From Sphingobacterium sp. (GTDB taxonomy: Bacteria; Bacteroidota; Bacteroidia; Sphingobacteriales; Sphingobacteriaceae), in contig JAIRVH010000023.1 in NCBI GenBank assembly GCA_031253985.1, positions 1 to 64,000 of the forward strand: a stretch of DNA of 64,000 bases, read 5' to 3'. Shown here piece by piece: positions 56,483 through 64,000 of the stretch. Position numbers and translations under genes: made by a program. The notes below the pieces were generated by a model that was given only the letters and a program-made list of their open reading frames with translations, was not told where the DNA came from and searched no databases. Positions within the stretch are counted from its first letter, which is position 1. Each line of letters begins with the position of its first letter.

Positions 56483-57187
56483 ATGTATAATATTAAATTA
56501 GTTCCCTTGAAGTGGGATAGCGATTTTTTTGGTTATAATGTTGCAAAACTCGAAGTGGCAGGGGGAGAAGTTCCCACGTTTTTATCCACATCTGGGTATC
56601 GATTAGTGTATGTGTTTAGTGATAAACCCATTATTGGTTTGGAACAAAACTTGATGGATAAAAAGGCCAATTTCTATACAAAAATTAGCTCAAATAAGGA
56701 GCTTGTAAATAAAACGCTTTTGATCGAACCGTTTGATAAACAAAAACATTCTTATAACGAATTGATTAACCTTACATTAGAAAGTGGCGTTTTTTCAAGA
56801 TTTTTTGTTGATAAGAATTTTGTTAACGATGAATACTCTCGTTTATACACCAAATGGATTGAAAACTCTGTTAGCAAAGTTTCTGCACTTGAAGTATTTG
56901 TAGCGGTAGAACATAAAAAAATTCTCGGTTTTATTACACTTACAAAAAAAGCGGAAGATTTGGCGGATATTGGATTGCTTGCGGTCTCTCCAGAGGCGAG
57001 AGGAAGAAGAGTTGCTTCGACACTAATCGAGCACGCAAAAATCTCGGCTTTACACCATGGCTTTGAACAGATGCAGGTTGTTACCCAGCTAGATAATGAA
57101 CCAGCAGTAAAATTATATAAGTCGACGGGATTCGAACTAAATGAATTAACTTTTATTTATCATATTTGGAATAATGATACCATTTAA
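56483..57187 (+). CDS. wecD: dTDP-fucosamine acetyltransferase (WecD-like)
   Basis: The 234-residue protein has LKWDSDFFGYNVAKLE at the N-terminus and YTKWIENSVSK before a GNAT domain (ISPEARGRRVASTLIEHA-type acetyl-CoA site). These match E. coli WecD (LTWENAFFG, YAQWIENAV). It would acetylate the 4-amino group made by WecE to give dTDP-Fuc4NAc. It overlaps wecE by 14 nt. Confidence 0.83.
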   Translation: MYNIKLVPLKWDSDFFGYNVAKLEVAGGEVPTFLSTSGYRLVYVFSDKPIIGLEQNLMDKKANFYTKISSNKELVNKTLLIEPFDKQKHSYNELINLTLESGVFSRFFVDKNFVNDEYSRLYTKWIENSVSKVSALEVFVAVEHKKILGFITLTKKAEDLADIGLLAVSPEARGRRVASTLIEHAKISALHHGFEQMQVVTQLDNEPAVKLYKSTGFELNELTFIYHIWNNDTI

Positions 57188-58304
57188 TAAACCCCATTTA
57201 ACAGGTAAGGAAGCTCACTATATGTATGATGCTGTTTACACTGGGAAACTTTCTGGCAACGGAAAATTTACAAAAAAATGTCAGGACTTTTTAAGTTCTA
57301 AGTACGGATTTAAAAAGTGCTTGCTTACAACATCATGTACAGACGCATTGGAGATGGCGGCAATTTTGGCAAATATAGAGCCGGGAGATGAAGTTATTAT
57401 GCCATCCTATACATTTGTTTCAACATCGAATGCATTTGTTCTGAGAGGAGCTAATATTGTTTTTGCAGATAGTAGAAATGATCATCCTGGACTCGATGAA
57501 GATAGTTTAGAAAGTCTTATAACTGATAAAACAAAAGCAATTGTTCCTGTTCATTATGCAGGTGTGGCTTGTGACATGGAAAAGATTATGGAGATAGCCG
57601 CTAAGTATAATTTATTAGTTATCGAGGATGCGGCTCAAGCTATTGATAGTTACTTTACATTTAGCGATGGTTCCATTAAAGCATTGGGTTCTATAGGGCA
57701 TCTAGCTGCATTTTCTTTCCACGAAACGAAAAACATTATATCTGGAGAAGGAGGTCTCCTCGCAATCAATGATGATCAGTTTTCGAAAAGGGCGGAAATT
57801 ATTTGGGAAAAAGGTACTAATCGTTCAGCATTTTTTAGAGGAGAGGTAGATAAATACGGTTGGGTTGATATTGGTTCTTCATTTTTACCATCAGAGATCA
57901 TAGCTGCTTTTTTGTGGGCTCAACTTGAAAACTTAGATGATATTCAGAATCGACGAAAATCTCTTTGGGGTATATATTTTGAAGGTCTTAAAGAGTGGGC
58001 GGAAGAAAATAGAGTCCGTTTACCAAATATTCCACAATTCGCTACGAATAACGCTCACATGTTTTATCTTGTTTGTGAATCAATAGAACAGCGTACATCG
58101 TTAATTGAAAAGTTACAGGCAAATGGTATCTCTGCCGTGTTTCACTATTTGAGTCTTCACAAAAGCCCTTATTACAATGAGAAACATGACGGAAGGGAAT
58201 TAACCGACTCTGATTACTATTCAAATTGTTTGGTAAGATTGCCAATGTATTATGAGTTGTCTGAATCTGAAATAAATAGAATCATTTCGATAATTATTAA
58301 TTAG
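57174..58304 (+). CDS. wecE: dTDP-4-amino-4,6-dideoxygalactose transaminase
   Basis: The 376-residue PLP aminotransferase of the DegT/DnrJ family is the same length as E. coli WecE. Many shared blocks are visible: DEVIMPSYTFVSTSNAFVLR, VPVHYAGVACDMEKI, IEDAAQA, FSFHETKN (PLP lysine in HETK), KGTNRSAFFRGEVDKY and NNAHMFYLV. It transfers an amino group from glutamate to dTDP-4-keto-6-deoxyglucose. Confidence 0.93.
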   Translation: MIPFNKPHLTGKEAHYMYDAVYTGKLSGNGKFTKKCQDFLSSKYGFKKCLLTTSCTDALEMAAILANIEPGDEVIMPSYTFVSTSNAFVLRGANIVFADSRNDHPGLDEDSLESLITDKTKAIVPVHYAGVACDMEKIMEIAAKYNLLVIEDAAQAIDSYFTFSDGSIKALGSIGHLAAFSFHETKNIISGEGGLLAINDDQFSKRAEIIWEKGTNRSAFFRGEVDKYGWVDIGSSFLPSEIIAAFLWAQLENLDDIQNRRKSLWGIYFEGLKEWAEENRVRLPNIPQFATNNAHMFYLVCESIEQRTSLIEKLQANGISAVFHYLSLHKSPYYNEKHDGRELTDSDYYSNCLVRLPMYYELSESEINRIISIIIN

Positions 58305-58307
58305 GTA

Positions 58308-59747
58308 ATGAGTCTACAGGAAAAAGCTGTTAATGGGGTAATTTGGAATACAATATCTAGATTTTCAAGTTATGGACTAGAATTTGTAATCGGAATTTTT
58401 TTGGCAAGAATACTTGGACCAAAGGATTTCGGTGTTATTGCTTCAATAACTGTTATTATTGCATTATTGGAAGTATTTATAAATAGTGGCTATAGTCAAG
58501 CTTTAATTAGAGAGCGTCAATTTGATCAGATAGCCTTTTCAACAGTCTTTTGGTTTAATCTATTAATAGGTTTACTCGTCTATGCCATTATTTATTTTTC
58601 TTCCAATATAATTAGTGTCTTTTTTAACACAGGTAATATTGCCTATTATATCCAGGCTTTAAGCTTAACATTAATAATAAATTCGATATCTCTTATTCAG
58701 AGAACTATCCTGACTAGAGATATTAATTTTAAAAAACAAACATTTATTGCTGTAATTTCTACTATTGTTGCTGGAATTTGCGCTTTAGTTTTAGCTGTCA
58801 GAGGATATGGTGTATGGAGTTTGGTGTTTAAGATATTGGTTTTTAGGTCAGTAGAGTGTGTTCTGCTTTGGACTAGTACTCGTTGGTATCCTATTTTAAA
58901 ATTTAGTTTAAATCATCTAAAGACGCTTACAAAGTTTGCTTCAAAACTTCTAATAAGTGGATTAATAGATGTATCCTTGAAAAACATCAATTATATAGTT
59001 GTATCTAAGTTTTTGTCTGTAACTACGCTAGGGTTTTATACGCGAGCAGAGATGTTTAAAAATTTGCCCAGCCAAAACTTAACATCTATTATGACAACAG
59101 TATCATACCCTGCTTTGTCGGTAGTTCAAGATGATAAGGAAAAACTTACGAAAGGATTCGAGAAGGTGTTCACATTAACATATTATATTTCTTGTTTGCT
59201 AATGTTTACATTATTAGGGGTATCATCAACCCTCGTATTAAGCATGTTGGGTGACAAATGGGAAGGGTCCATTCCGCTACTACAATTATTATGTTTGGTT
59301 GGACTATTTAATCCTATCAACTCATTATGTGGTAATCTTCTGAATGTTGTAGGAAAATCGAATATCTATCTTAATCTTCAAGTTGTCGCAAACATATTAT
59401 TAATTCCTTCGATTTTTTTTGGTGTGCTTTTTGGTATTGAATATCTGATAATAGGAAATTTAGTTAGTTGTATTTTTATGTATTTACTTTTTGGCCATTA
59501 CACAGCCAAATTTGTTGATTATACTTTAAACAAACAATTAATAGACGTTGGGAAGAATCTAATATTTGGGATAATATTGTGTATATCTTTGTTGCTATTT
59601 GGTCATTTTTTAAATATTCCCAATGTTTACATACTTATAATACAATTTGGATTTGCTTTATTGTTCTTTTTTATTTCTGGTGAAGTGATGAAAATCAAGG
59701 AATACATGTATATAAAGAACCTTATACTAAGAAAATATGGGAAATAA
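58308..59747 (+). CDS. Wzx-type flippase (module 2)
   Basis: The 479-residue membrane protein has about 12 helices. It opens AVNGVIWNTISRFSSYGLEFVIGIFLARILGPKDFGVIA, close to the WzxC/TuaB branch. It differs clearly from the flippase at 35919, so it is not a recent duplicate. It overlaps the next gene by 11 nt. Confidence 0.87.
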   Translation: MSLQEKAVNGVIWNTISRFSSYGLEFVIGIFLARILGPKDFGVIASITVIIALLEVFINSGYSQALIRERQFDQIAFSTVFWFNLLIGLLVYAIIYFSSNIISVFFNTGNIAYYIQALSLTLIINSISLIQRTILTRDINFKKQTFIAVISTIVAGICALVLAVRGYGVWSLVFKILVFRSVECVLLWTSTRWYPILKFSLNHLKTLTKFASKLLISGLIDVSLKNINYIVVSKFLSVTTLGFYTRAEMFKNLPSQNLTSIMTTVSYPALSVVQDDKEKLTKGFEKVFTLTYYISCLLMFTLLGVSSTLVLSMLGDKWEGSIPLLQLLCLVGLFNPINSLCGNLLNVVGKSNIYLNLQVVANILLIPSIFFGVLFGIEYLIIGNLVSCIFMYLLFGHYTAKFVDYTLNKQLIDVGKNLIFGIILCISLLLFGHFLNIPNVYILIIQFGFALLFFFISGEVMKIKEYMYIKNLILRKYGK

Positions 59748-60894
59748 TAATCTTTTACATATAGCATCCGATGAAAAATTTATTAATTTGGGTATACAAC
59801 TTTTCGAGGAAGCTTTTCCTGGTAGGAATGTCTGGAGGATAGTAAGAGAGGATCCGGCAAAAGAATTAAAACATGTATCAACAGATATTAAAGATATAGA
59901 TTTCTACAACTTGAATGGGTTTTCAACAAATCGATATCTCGAAGATTTGCGAGAGGTTAAATATGTAGTATTTCATAATGCTGATTCTTTTAAAACGAAT
60001 TTAATTTTAAATACGCCTTCTGATGCGAAATACAAATTGCTATGGATATTTTGGGGAGCTGAGATATACAATAATGTCTATTTTAATGCTTCTGATTATA
60101 TCTCCAGTGCGACTAAGAAACTTTTGGGTACGGTAGGAATATCTGAATTATTGGGCAGTTTTATTAAAAAGATTAAAAGGCAAATTTGGAAGTCCAATCA
60201 TCCGCACTTCAGAACTCTCCGTGCGATAAAAAAAATTGATGCAGTTTTAGGCTTACATTCTGATTTTGATTTGTTAAAGCAGTTTAATTTTGTGAAATCG
60301 ACTTGTATACATGTCGATTTCTCATACTTTGCTATTGATTATTTGTTTAAGACAGTTAATGTTGATATAAAGGAGAAAGACAATTCTTTAAATATATTAA
60401 TTGGAAATTCAGCCACCCCTACTAATAATCATATAGATATTTTCAATCTCATAAATGAAATACAGGGTGATTTAAAATTTGTTGTGCCTTTAAGTTATGG
60501 GAATAATGAATATAAAAATATGATTCTTGATAAAGGGTATTCGCTTTTAAAAGGTCGTTTCCATCCGTTGGTAGACTTTATGCCAATCTCAAAATATAAC
60601 CAATTGTTAGTGGATTGCGATGTAGCTATATTTAATCATTTTAGGCAACAGGGATTTGGCAATATGCTTACTCTTCTTTGGCTAGGTGTTAAAGTATTTA
60701 TAAACGAAAATTCTTCGTTAAAAGAGGAATTAAAAAGGATGAGAATTATATTTTATTATGTTAATGATATTAATAATAAAACGTTAACTCCGTTAACAAA
60801 GATTGAAAAGGATCACAATAGATATTGTGTGGAACAACACTATAGTTCGGAAAAAATAGTTTCTTCGTTAATTAAATCTCTTGGAAAGAAATAA
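59737..60894 (+). CDS. wecF: Fuc4NAc transferase, WecF-like (GT56)
   Basis: The 385-residue protein shares short blocks with E. coli WecF: IFWGAEIYNN (E. coli HIWGADLYEL), LIGNSATPTNNHIDIFNLI (LVGNSGDRSNDHIAAL), VVPLSYGNNEY (VVPMGYPPNNEAY) and FNHFRQQGFGNML (FARQQGIGTLC). WecF adds Fuc4NAc to lipid-linked ECA intermediates. The donor made by the RfbBA/WecDE enzymes here supports the match. It is about 25 residues longer than E. coli WecF. No other ECA genes are present. Confidence 0.78.
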   Translation: MGNNNLLHIASDEKFINLGIQLFEEAFPGRNVWRIVREDPAKELKHVSTDIKDIDFYNLNGFSTNRYLEDLREVKYVVFHNADSFKTNLILNTPSDAKYKLLWIFWGAEIYNNVYFNASDYISSATKKLLGTVGISELLGSFIKKIKRQIWKSNHPHFRTLRAIKKIDAVLGLHSDFDLLKQFNFVKSTCIHVDFSYFAIDYLFKTVNVDIKEKDNSLNILIGNSATPTNNHIDIFNLINEIQGDLKFVVPLSYGNNEYKNMILDKGYSLLKGRFHPLVDFMPISKYNQLLVDCDVAIFNHFRQQGFGNMLTLLWLGVKVFINENSSLKEELKRMRIIFYYVNDINNKTLTPLTKIEKDHNRYCVEQHYSSEKIVSSLIKSLGKK

Positions 60895-62048
60895 TGATGA
60901 AAAAAAAAATTGCGTTGTTGAGTTACTTGTATAAACCAAACATTGGAGGTGTAGAAAACTCTATTTATGAGCTCTCAAAATCGTTTGTGAAATTTGGCTA
61001 TGATGTCAATATCTATTGTACAACTGAGCCAAAAAATTTGAAATTATCAGAAAATGAGATTTTAGATAAAATACCTGTTAATCGATATCGTTGGAAGCAT
61101 GGCTTGTTTTTACGGTTCCCTTTAAACATACTATATAATTTATTTAATTTAGGAAATTGGATAGGAAAGAAAGTTCCAATTAGTAAATATATTTCAAGAC
61201 ATCATTATATGTGCGTGGCATTGTTCTTGGCAGGAAAAAGAGATTATATCTATATCGTTCCAGAAGTTATAAAAAAAAATGAAAAATATAGACTTTCTTT
61301 GAGTTGGGATAGAAAAGCGTTGATGATGTTCAATCATCGTATCCAAAAATTTGCAATACAAAAATCAAAAAAAACTTTTGTATTCAGTCGTAACGTTCAG
61401 GAGCAACTAAAAGCCGCTGGAATAAATTATCTTACACATATTGTGAATCCAGGTTTGCAGCTAGAAAGGTTTGCTGTTGAAAAAGACATATGCAGAGAAC
61501 GTCTTGGCTTTTCAGCAAACTTTAAATATCTCTTAGGACTAAGTAGGATGATAGAAGGCAAAGGTTATCAATATGCAATAGAGGCTGTTTCGATTATGCA
61601 AGATAAAGGTATAAAGGTAGTTTTAGTTGGAGATGGTCCCTATAAAATATCTTTAGTTGCTTTGGCTAAATCTTTAGGTATATCAGATCAAATTTTATTT
61701 TTCGATAAAACTGATTTACCTGAGCTTTTTTACAGAGCTTGCGATTGTTTTTTGATGACATCGTTAAATGAAGCTTTTGGACAAACAATCCTTGAAGCTG
61801 CTGCTGCAGATCTCCCTATCATAAGTTTTGAAAAGGGCGTTTTCGAAAACATTGTTGTTGAGACGGCAACAGAAGAGATTTTGGGAAATAGAGATGGGGT
61901 TTATTATTGTAAGCCTGATGTTAACTCCTTATCTTCGAGTATTGCTAAAGCAAAAGAAGACCTTGATAAAGGCACAATAAATATTTGTTATCAAGACATT
62001 AAAGATAAATATAGCTGGGATAAACTAGCATTGGAATTGATTAGATGA
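60894..62048 (+). CDS. GT4-family glycosyltransferase
   Basis: The 384-residue GT-B enzyme opens KIALLSYLYKPNIGGVENSIYEL. Its donor domain has LGLSRMIEGKGYQYAIEA, VLVGDGPYK and SLNEAFGQTILEAAAADLPII (E-x7-E). Start at 60894 or at the next codon 60897. Its stop overlaps the next start by 4 nt. Confidence 0.87.
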   Translation: MMKKKIALLSYLYKPNIGGVENSIYELSKSFVKFGYDVNIYCTTEPKNLKLSENEILDKIPVNRYRWKHGLFLRFPLNILYNLFNLGNWIGKKVPISKYISRHHYMCVALFLAGKRDYIYIVPEVIKKNEKYRLSLSWDRKALMMFNHRIQKFAIQKSKKTFVFSRNVQEQLKAAGINYLTHIVNPGLQLERFAVEKDICRERLGFSANFKYLLGLSRMIEGKGYQYAIEAVSIMQDKGIKVVLVGDGPYKISLVALAKSLGISDQILFFDKTDLPELFYRACDCFLMTSLNEAFGQTILEAAAADLPIISFEKGVFENIVVETATEEILGNRDGVYYCKPDVNSLSSSIAKAKEDLDKGTINICYQDIKDKYSWDKLALELIR

Positions 62049-63289
62049 AAATAACAAAAAATAATTTTGAAACATCGTTTTTAATTGCCTTCATAATAAT
62101 AGCATTTTTGGACGAGGTGCTGACGATTAGAGTTGGACCAATTTTCTTTACTCCACTTAAGGCATACTCTCTCTTATCCTTATTTGTATATCTAAAAGAT
62201 TCAATTTTAAAAATTAGGAAATCATCTTACCAAAACAAAGTCAGATCGGGTTTTACATTGTTGTATATTTATATACTTATATCAATTATTTTTTCCGTAT
62301 TGCAGGGCGGAGCTGTAGGAGGCCTCATTGAGCGATTTTTTCATTTTTTTTCTTCTCTTATTATTATAGATCTTTTTGTAAAATATATAATTAACAAAAA
62401 GGTCGATTTAGAAAAAGTTATAAATGTACTTCTTTCAATATATTTTATTGAATTGACCGTAACTTTTCTAGAGGCTGTTTTACAGAGGCCTCTTATAAAC
62501 TTAGGTGTAGTAAATCTGAGCCCTCTTAAGATTAGGGGTTTTCATGGAGATAGAATTTATTTAGCAGAGTATCTTCCTTTGGGATGGTTCTTATTTTATA
62601 TTAAACATGGTATTTCATATAAAAGCGTCCTCCTAGGCGGGATAACCTTTTTCGTTATAATCTTATCAGGTTCTAATACGGCAATATTACTATTTCTTCT
62701 TGTTGCAATTTATATCACTTATTCATTAAAAAATACAGTAACAAAGATTTTTATAATATTTATTAGTTTATTAGCTTCACTTTCTTTGAATTATTTGAGA
62801 AGTAAATTCTTGGATGATACTGATCAGATGGTAATTCAAAAAAGGAATGAAATGTACTATGAATCAGATGTAGATGCGAAATCAAATTGGAGATTATTTG
62901 CAATCTCAACAATTTGGGAGGATTTTGTTTCTTCGCCAACTATTTTCGGCCATGGTTATGAAGGATCCGAAAAGTTTTTGGAACGAAAGTCAGGTTATTT
63001 ATATAAAATGAAGCCACATAATATCATATCAGTTTTGTATGATTACGGATTCATCGGGGGAATATTTGCCATTATTTTGCTATGGGGTTTAGTTAAAAAT
63101 ACAATTAAAACGTTGCGAATAAACAATAGAACGACTCTAAGTCACCTTTCATTTATTTTTAGTATCCTAATTTTGGCAAGGTTATTATTTTATTATCATA
63201 CGACTGTAGTTTGGGTGTATATTTTGGGTATTGCAATTATTGTTGCGGCAGACAGAGTTGATGTAACTAAGAAAAAATTATTGTTTTGA
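62045..63289 (+). CDS. O-antigen polymerase/ligase-like membrane protein (module 2)
   Basis: The 414-residue protein has about 10-12 hydrophobic segments. A large polar loop near residues 260-330 (FLDDTDQMVIQKRNEM to GHGYEGSEKFL) is typical of Wzy or WaaL proteins. The end of the gene overlaps the TTG start of the next. Family calls from topology are uncertain, but context favours the polymerase of module 2. Confidence 0.68.
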   Translation: MKITKNNFETSFLIAFIIIAFLDEVLTIRVGPIFFTPLKAYSLLSLFVYLKDSILKIRKSSYQNKVRSGFTLLYIYILISIIFSVLQGGAVGGLIERFFHFFSSLIIIDLFVKYIINKKVDLEKVINVLLSIYFIELTVTFLEAVLQRPLINLGVVNLSPLKIRGFHGDRIYLAEYLPLGWFLFYIKHGISYKSVLLGGITFFVIILSGSNTAILLFLLVAIYITYSLKNTVTKIFIIFISLLASLSLNYLRSKFLDDTDQMVIQKRNEMYYESDVDAKSNWRLFAISTIWEDFVSSPTIFGHGYEGSEKFLERKSGYLYKMKPHNIISVLYDYGFIGGIFAIILLWGLVKNTIKTLRINNRTTLSHLSFIFSILILARLLFYYHTTVVWVYILGIAIIVAADRVDVTKKKLLF

Positions 63290-64000
63290 AAATCTTAATT
63301 TTTACATTGGAATTTCCTCCTATGTTAGGGGGGGCTGGAACGTATGCATTAGAGTTGGCAAAAGGATTCTTGTCATTGGGACATGAAATTGATGTGCTTA
63401 CTTCTAATAGAGGTTTAGAAGCTTCTAAGCATGTAGACAATTTTGATATTAAAGTGTACAGGAAGGATTGGTCACCAAGATTTTGGTTTCTATCTTGGCG
63501 TCGCTATCTTAAGAGTCATTTAAAGCGACATCATTATGATGGTGTCGTGTTTGCAAACCAAGGAGCAATCATCATAGGTTCAAAACTAGGAAAAATTACT
63601 ACGCCATATTTGCTGACACTTCATGGGTCTGAAAGATATAGCTTTTTAGCAGATAAGTATTCTTTAAAAACTAGAATTCTAGTTAATAAGAAAAAACTAG
63701 CTTTTTTCTTGGAAAAAGCTAATGCAGTGGTATGTGTAAGCGATGATTTATTAAACGATGTTAAAAAGTTAATAAGTTCTAAAGTAGAGTTGGTGAAAAT
63801 TCCACTGGGTATTAGTAATATTTTTCATGCGTCAATGACTGAAGCGAACAGGACCTCTTCATCCGTGAATATCATTTGTACTGCACGATTTGTGGTTGGT
63901 AAGGGCCAAGACAAAGTGGTACGTGCATTTAGAAGTTTCAGAGAAAATCATGAAAAAAATGCGCACTTATATTTTATCGGAAATGGTAGTGAAATGGAAA
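63286..64000 (+). CDS. GT4-family glycosyltransferase (3' end beyond window)
   Basis: The frame opens with TTG at 63286, overlapping the preceding TGA by 4 nt (TTGA), and continues without stop to the window edge. It reads KILIFTLEFPPMLGGAGTYA, VLTSNRGLEA, LTLHGSERYSF, VVCVSDDLL and ICTARFVVGKGQDKVVRAF, clearly a GT-B transferase of family 4 with the N-terminal domain and part of the donor domain. The first ATG (63333) would remove the first beta strand and GGAG loop, so TTG is the better start. About 238 codons are visible. Confidence 0.85.
   Translation, partial: MKILIFTLEFPPMLGGAGTYALELAKGFLSLGHEIDVLTSNRGLEASKHVDNFDIKVYRKDWSPRFWFLSWRRYLKSHLKRHHYDGVVFANQGAIIIGSKLGKITTPYLLTLHGSERYSFLADKYSLKTRILVNKKKLAFFLEKANAVVCVSDDLLNDVKKLISSKVELVKIPLGISNIFHASMTEANRTSSSVNIICTARFVVGKGQDKVVRAFRSFRENHEKNAHLYFIGNGSEME

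Overview
The window reads as chromosome of a Bacteroidota bacterium, most likely a Sphingobacterium or close relative (Sphingobacteriaceae). This rests on the protein families present (PafA-type phosphatase, GLPGLI-family protein paired with an outer-membrane beta-barrel protein, 7TMR-DISM histidine kinase, lipoproteins) and on repeated Bacteroidota-type promoters (TTG/TTTG, about 20 nt, then TAnnTTTG) in front of many genes. No rRNA, tRNA, CRISPR array or transposase was seen.

Positions 1-24.8 kb are housekeeping and cell-envelope genes: typA (5' end cut by the window edge), a periplasmic serine-protease inhibitor that I read as ecotin, uvrA, the alkaline phosphatase pafA, an Rrf2 regulator with a cysteine cluster, an outer-membrane beta-barrel protein with its GLPGLI partner, metG, an LD-carboxypeptidase, two paralogous universal stress proteins around a DoxX gene, a Prc/Tsp-type protease, a TPR protein, rarA and an S41 lipoprotein protease. 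Hairpin terminators separate most units. A roughly 50-bp imperfect repeat recurs at five intergenic sites.

Positions 24.8-29.6 kb, minus strand, hold an unusual small locus: a thioredoxin-like lipoprotein, a soluble S26-like peptidase with Ser/His instead of Ser/Lys, a PqqD-like protein, an ABC exporter and an HPr-kinase-like protein. The set resembles the accessory genes of lasso-peptide or other RiPP clusters, but no precursor or ring-forming enzyme is visible. An internal promoter with a leader of about 240 nt precedes the PqqD gene.

Positions 29.9-64 kb are a large surface-polysaccharide region, visibly richer in A+T. Module 1 (29.9-46 kb) has Wza-like and Wzz-like proteins, a nonulosonic-acid trio (CMP transferase, synthase, KdsC-like phosphatase), flippase, a putative sialyltransferase, polymerase, a GT4 transferase, the WbpG/HisH/HisF amidotransferase set, an exonuclease, twin TagD-like cytidylyltransferases and manC. 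A two-component system flanked by two paralogous small membrane proteins follows (46.3-50 kb), then an animal-like UDP-glucose dehydrogenase. Module 2 (51.7 kb to the edge) starts with a winged-helix regulator under a promoter that contains an inverted repeat, then encodes UDP-GalNAcA synthesis (WbpP, TviB types), dTDP-Fuc4NAc synthesis (RfbB, RfbA, WecD, WecE), a second flippase, a WecF-like Fuc4NAc transferase, GT4 transferases and a second polymerase-like protein. The last gene starts with TTG and runs off the window.

The two modules each carry their own flippase, polymerase and sugar-nucleotide genes, so the region probably makes two different polymers or one mosaic polymer. No initiating sugar-phosphate transferase is present in the window. 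All assignments are from reading sequence; no database search was run.
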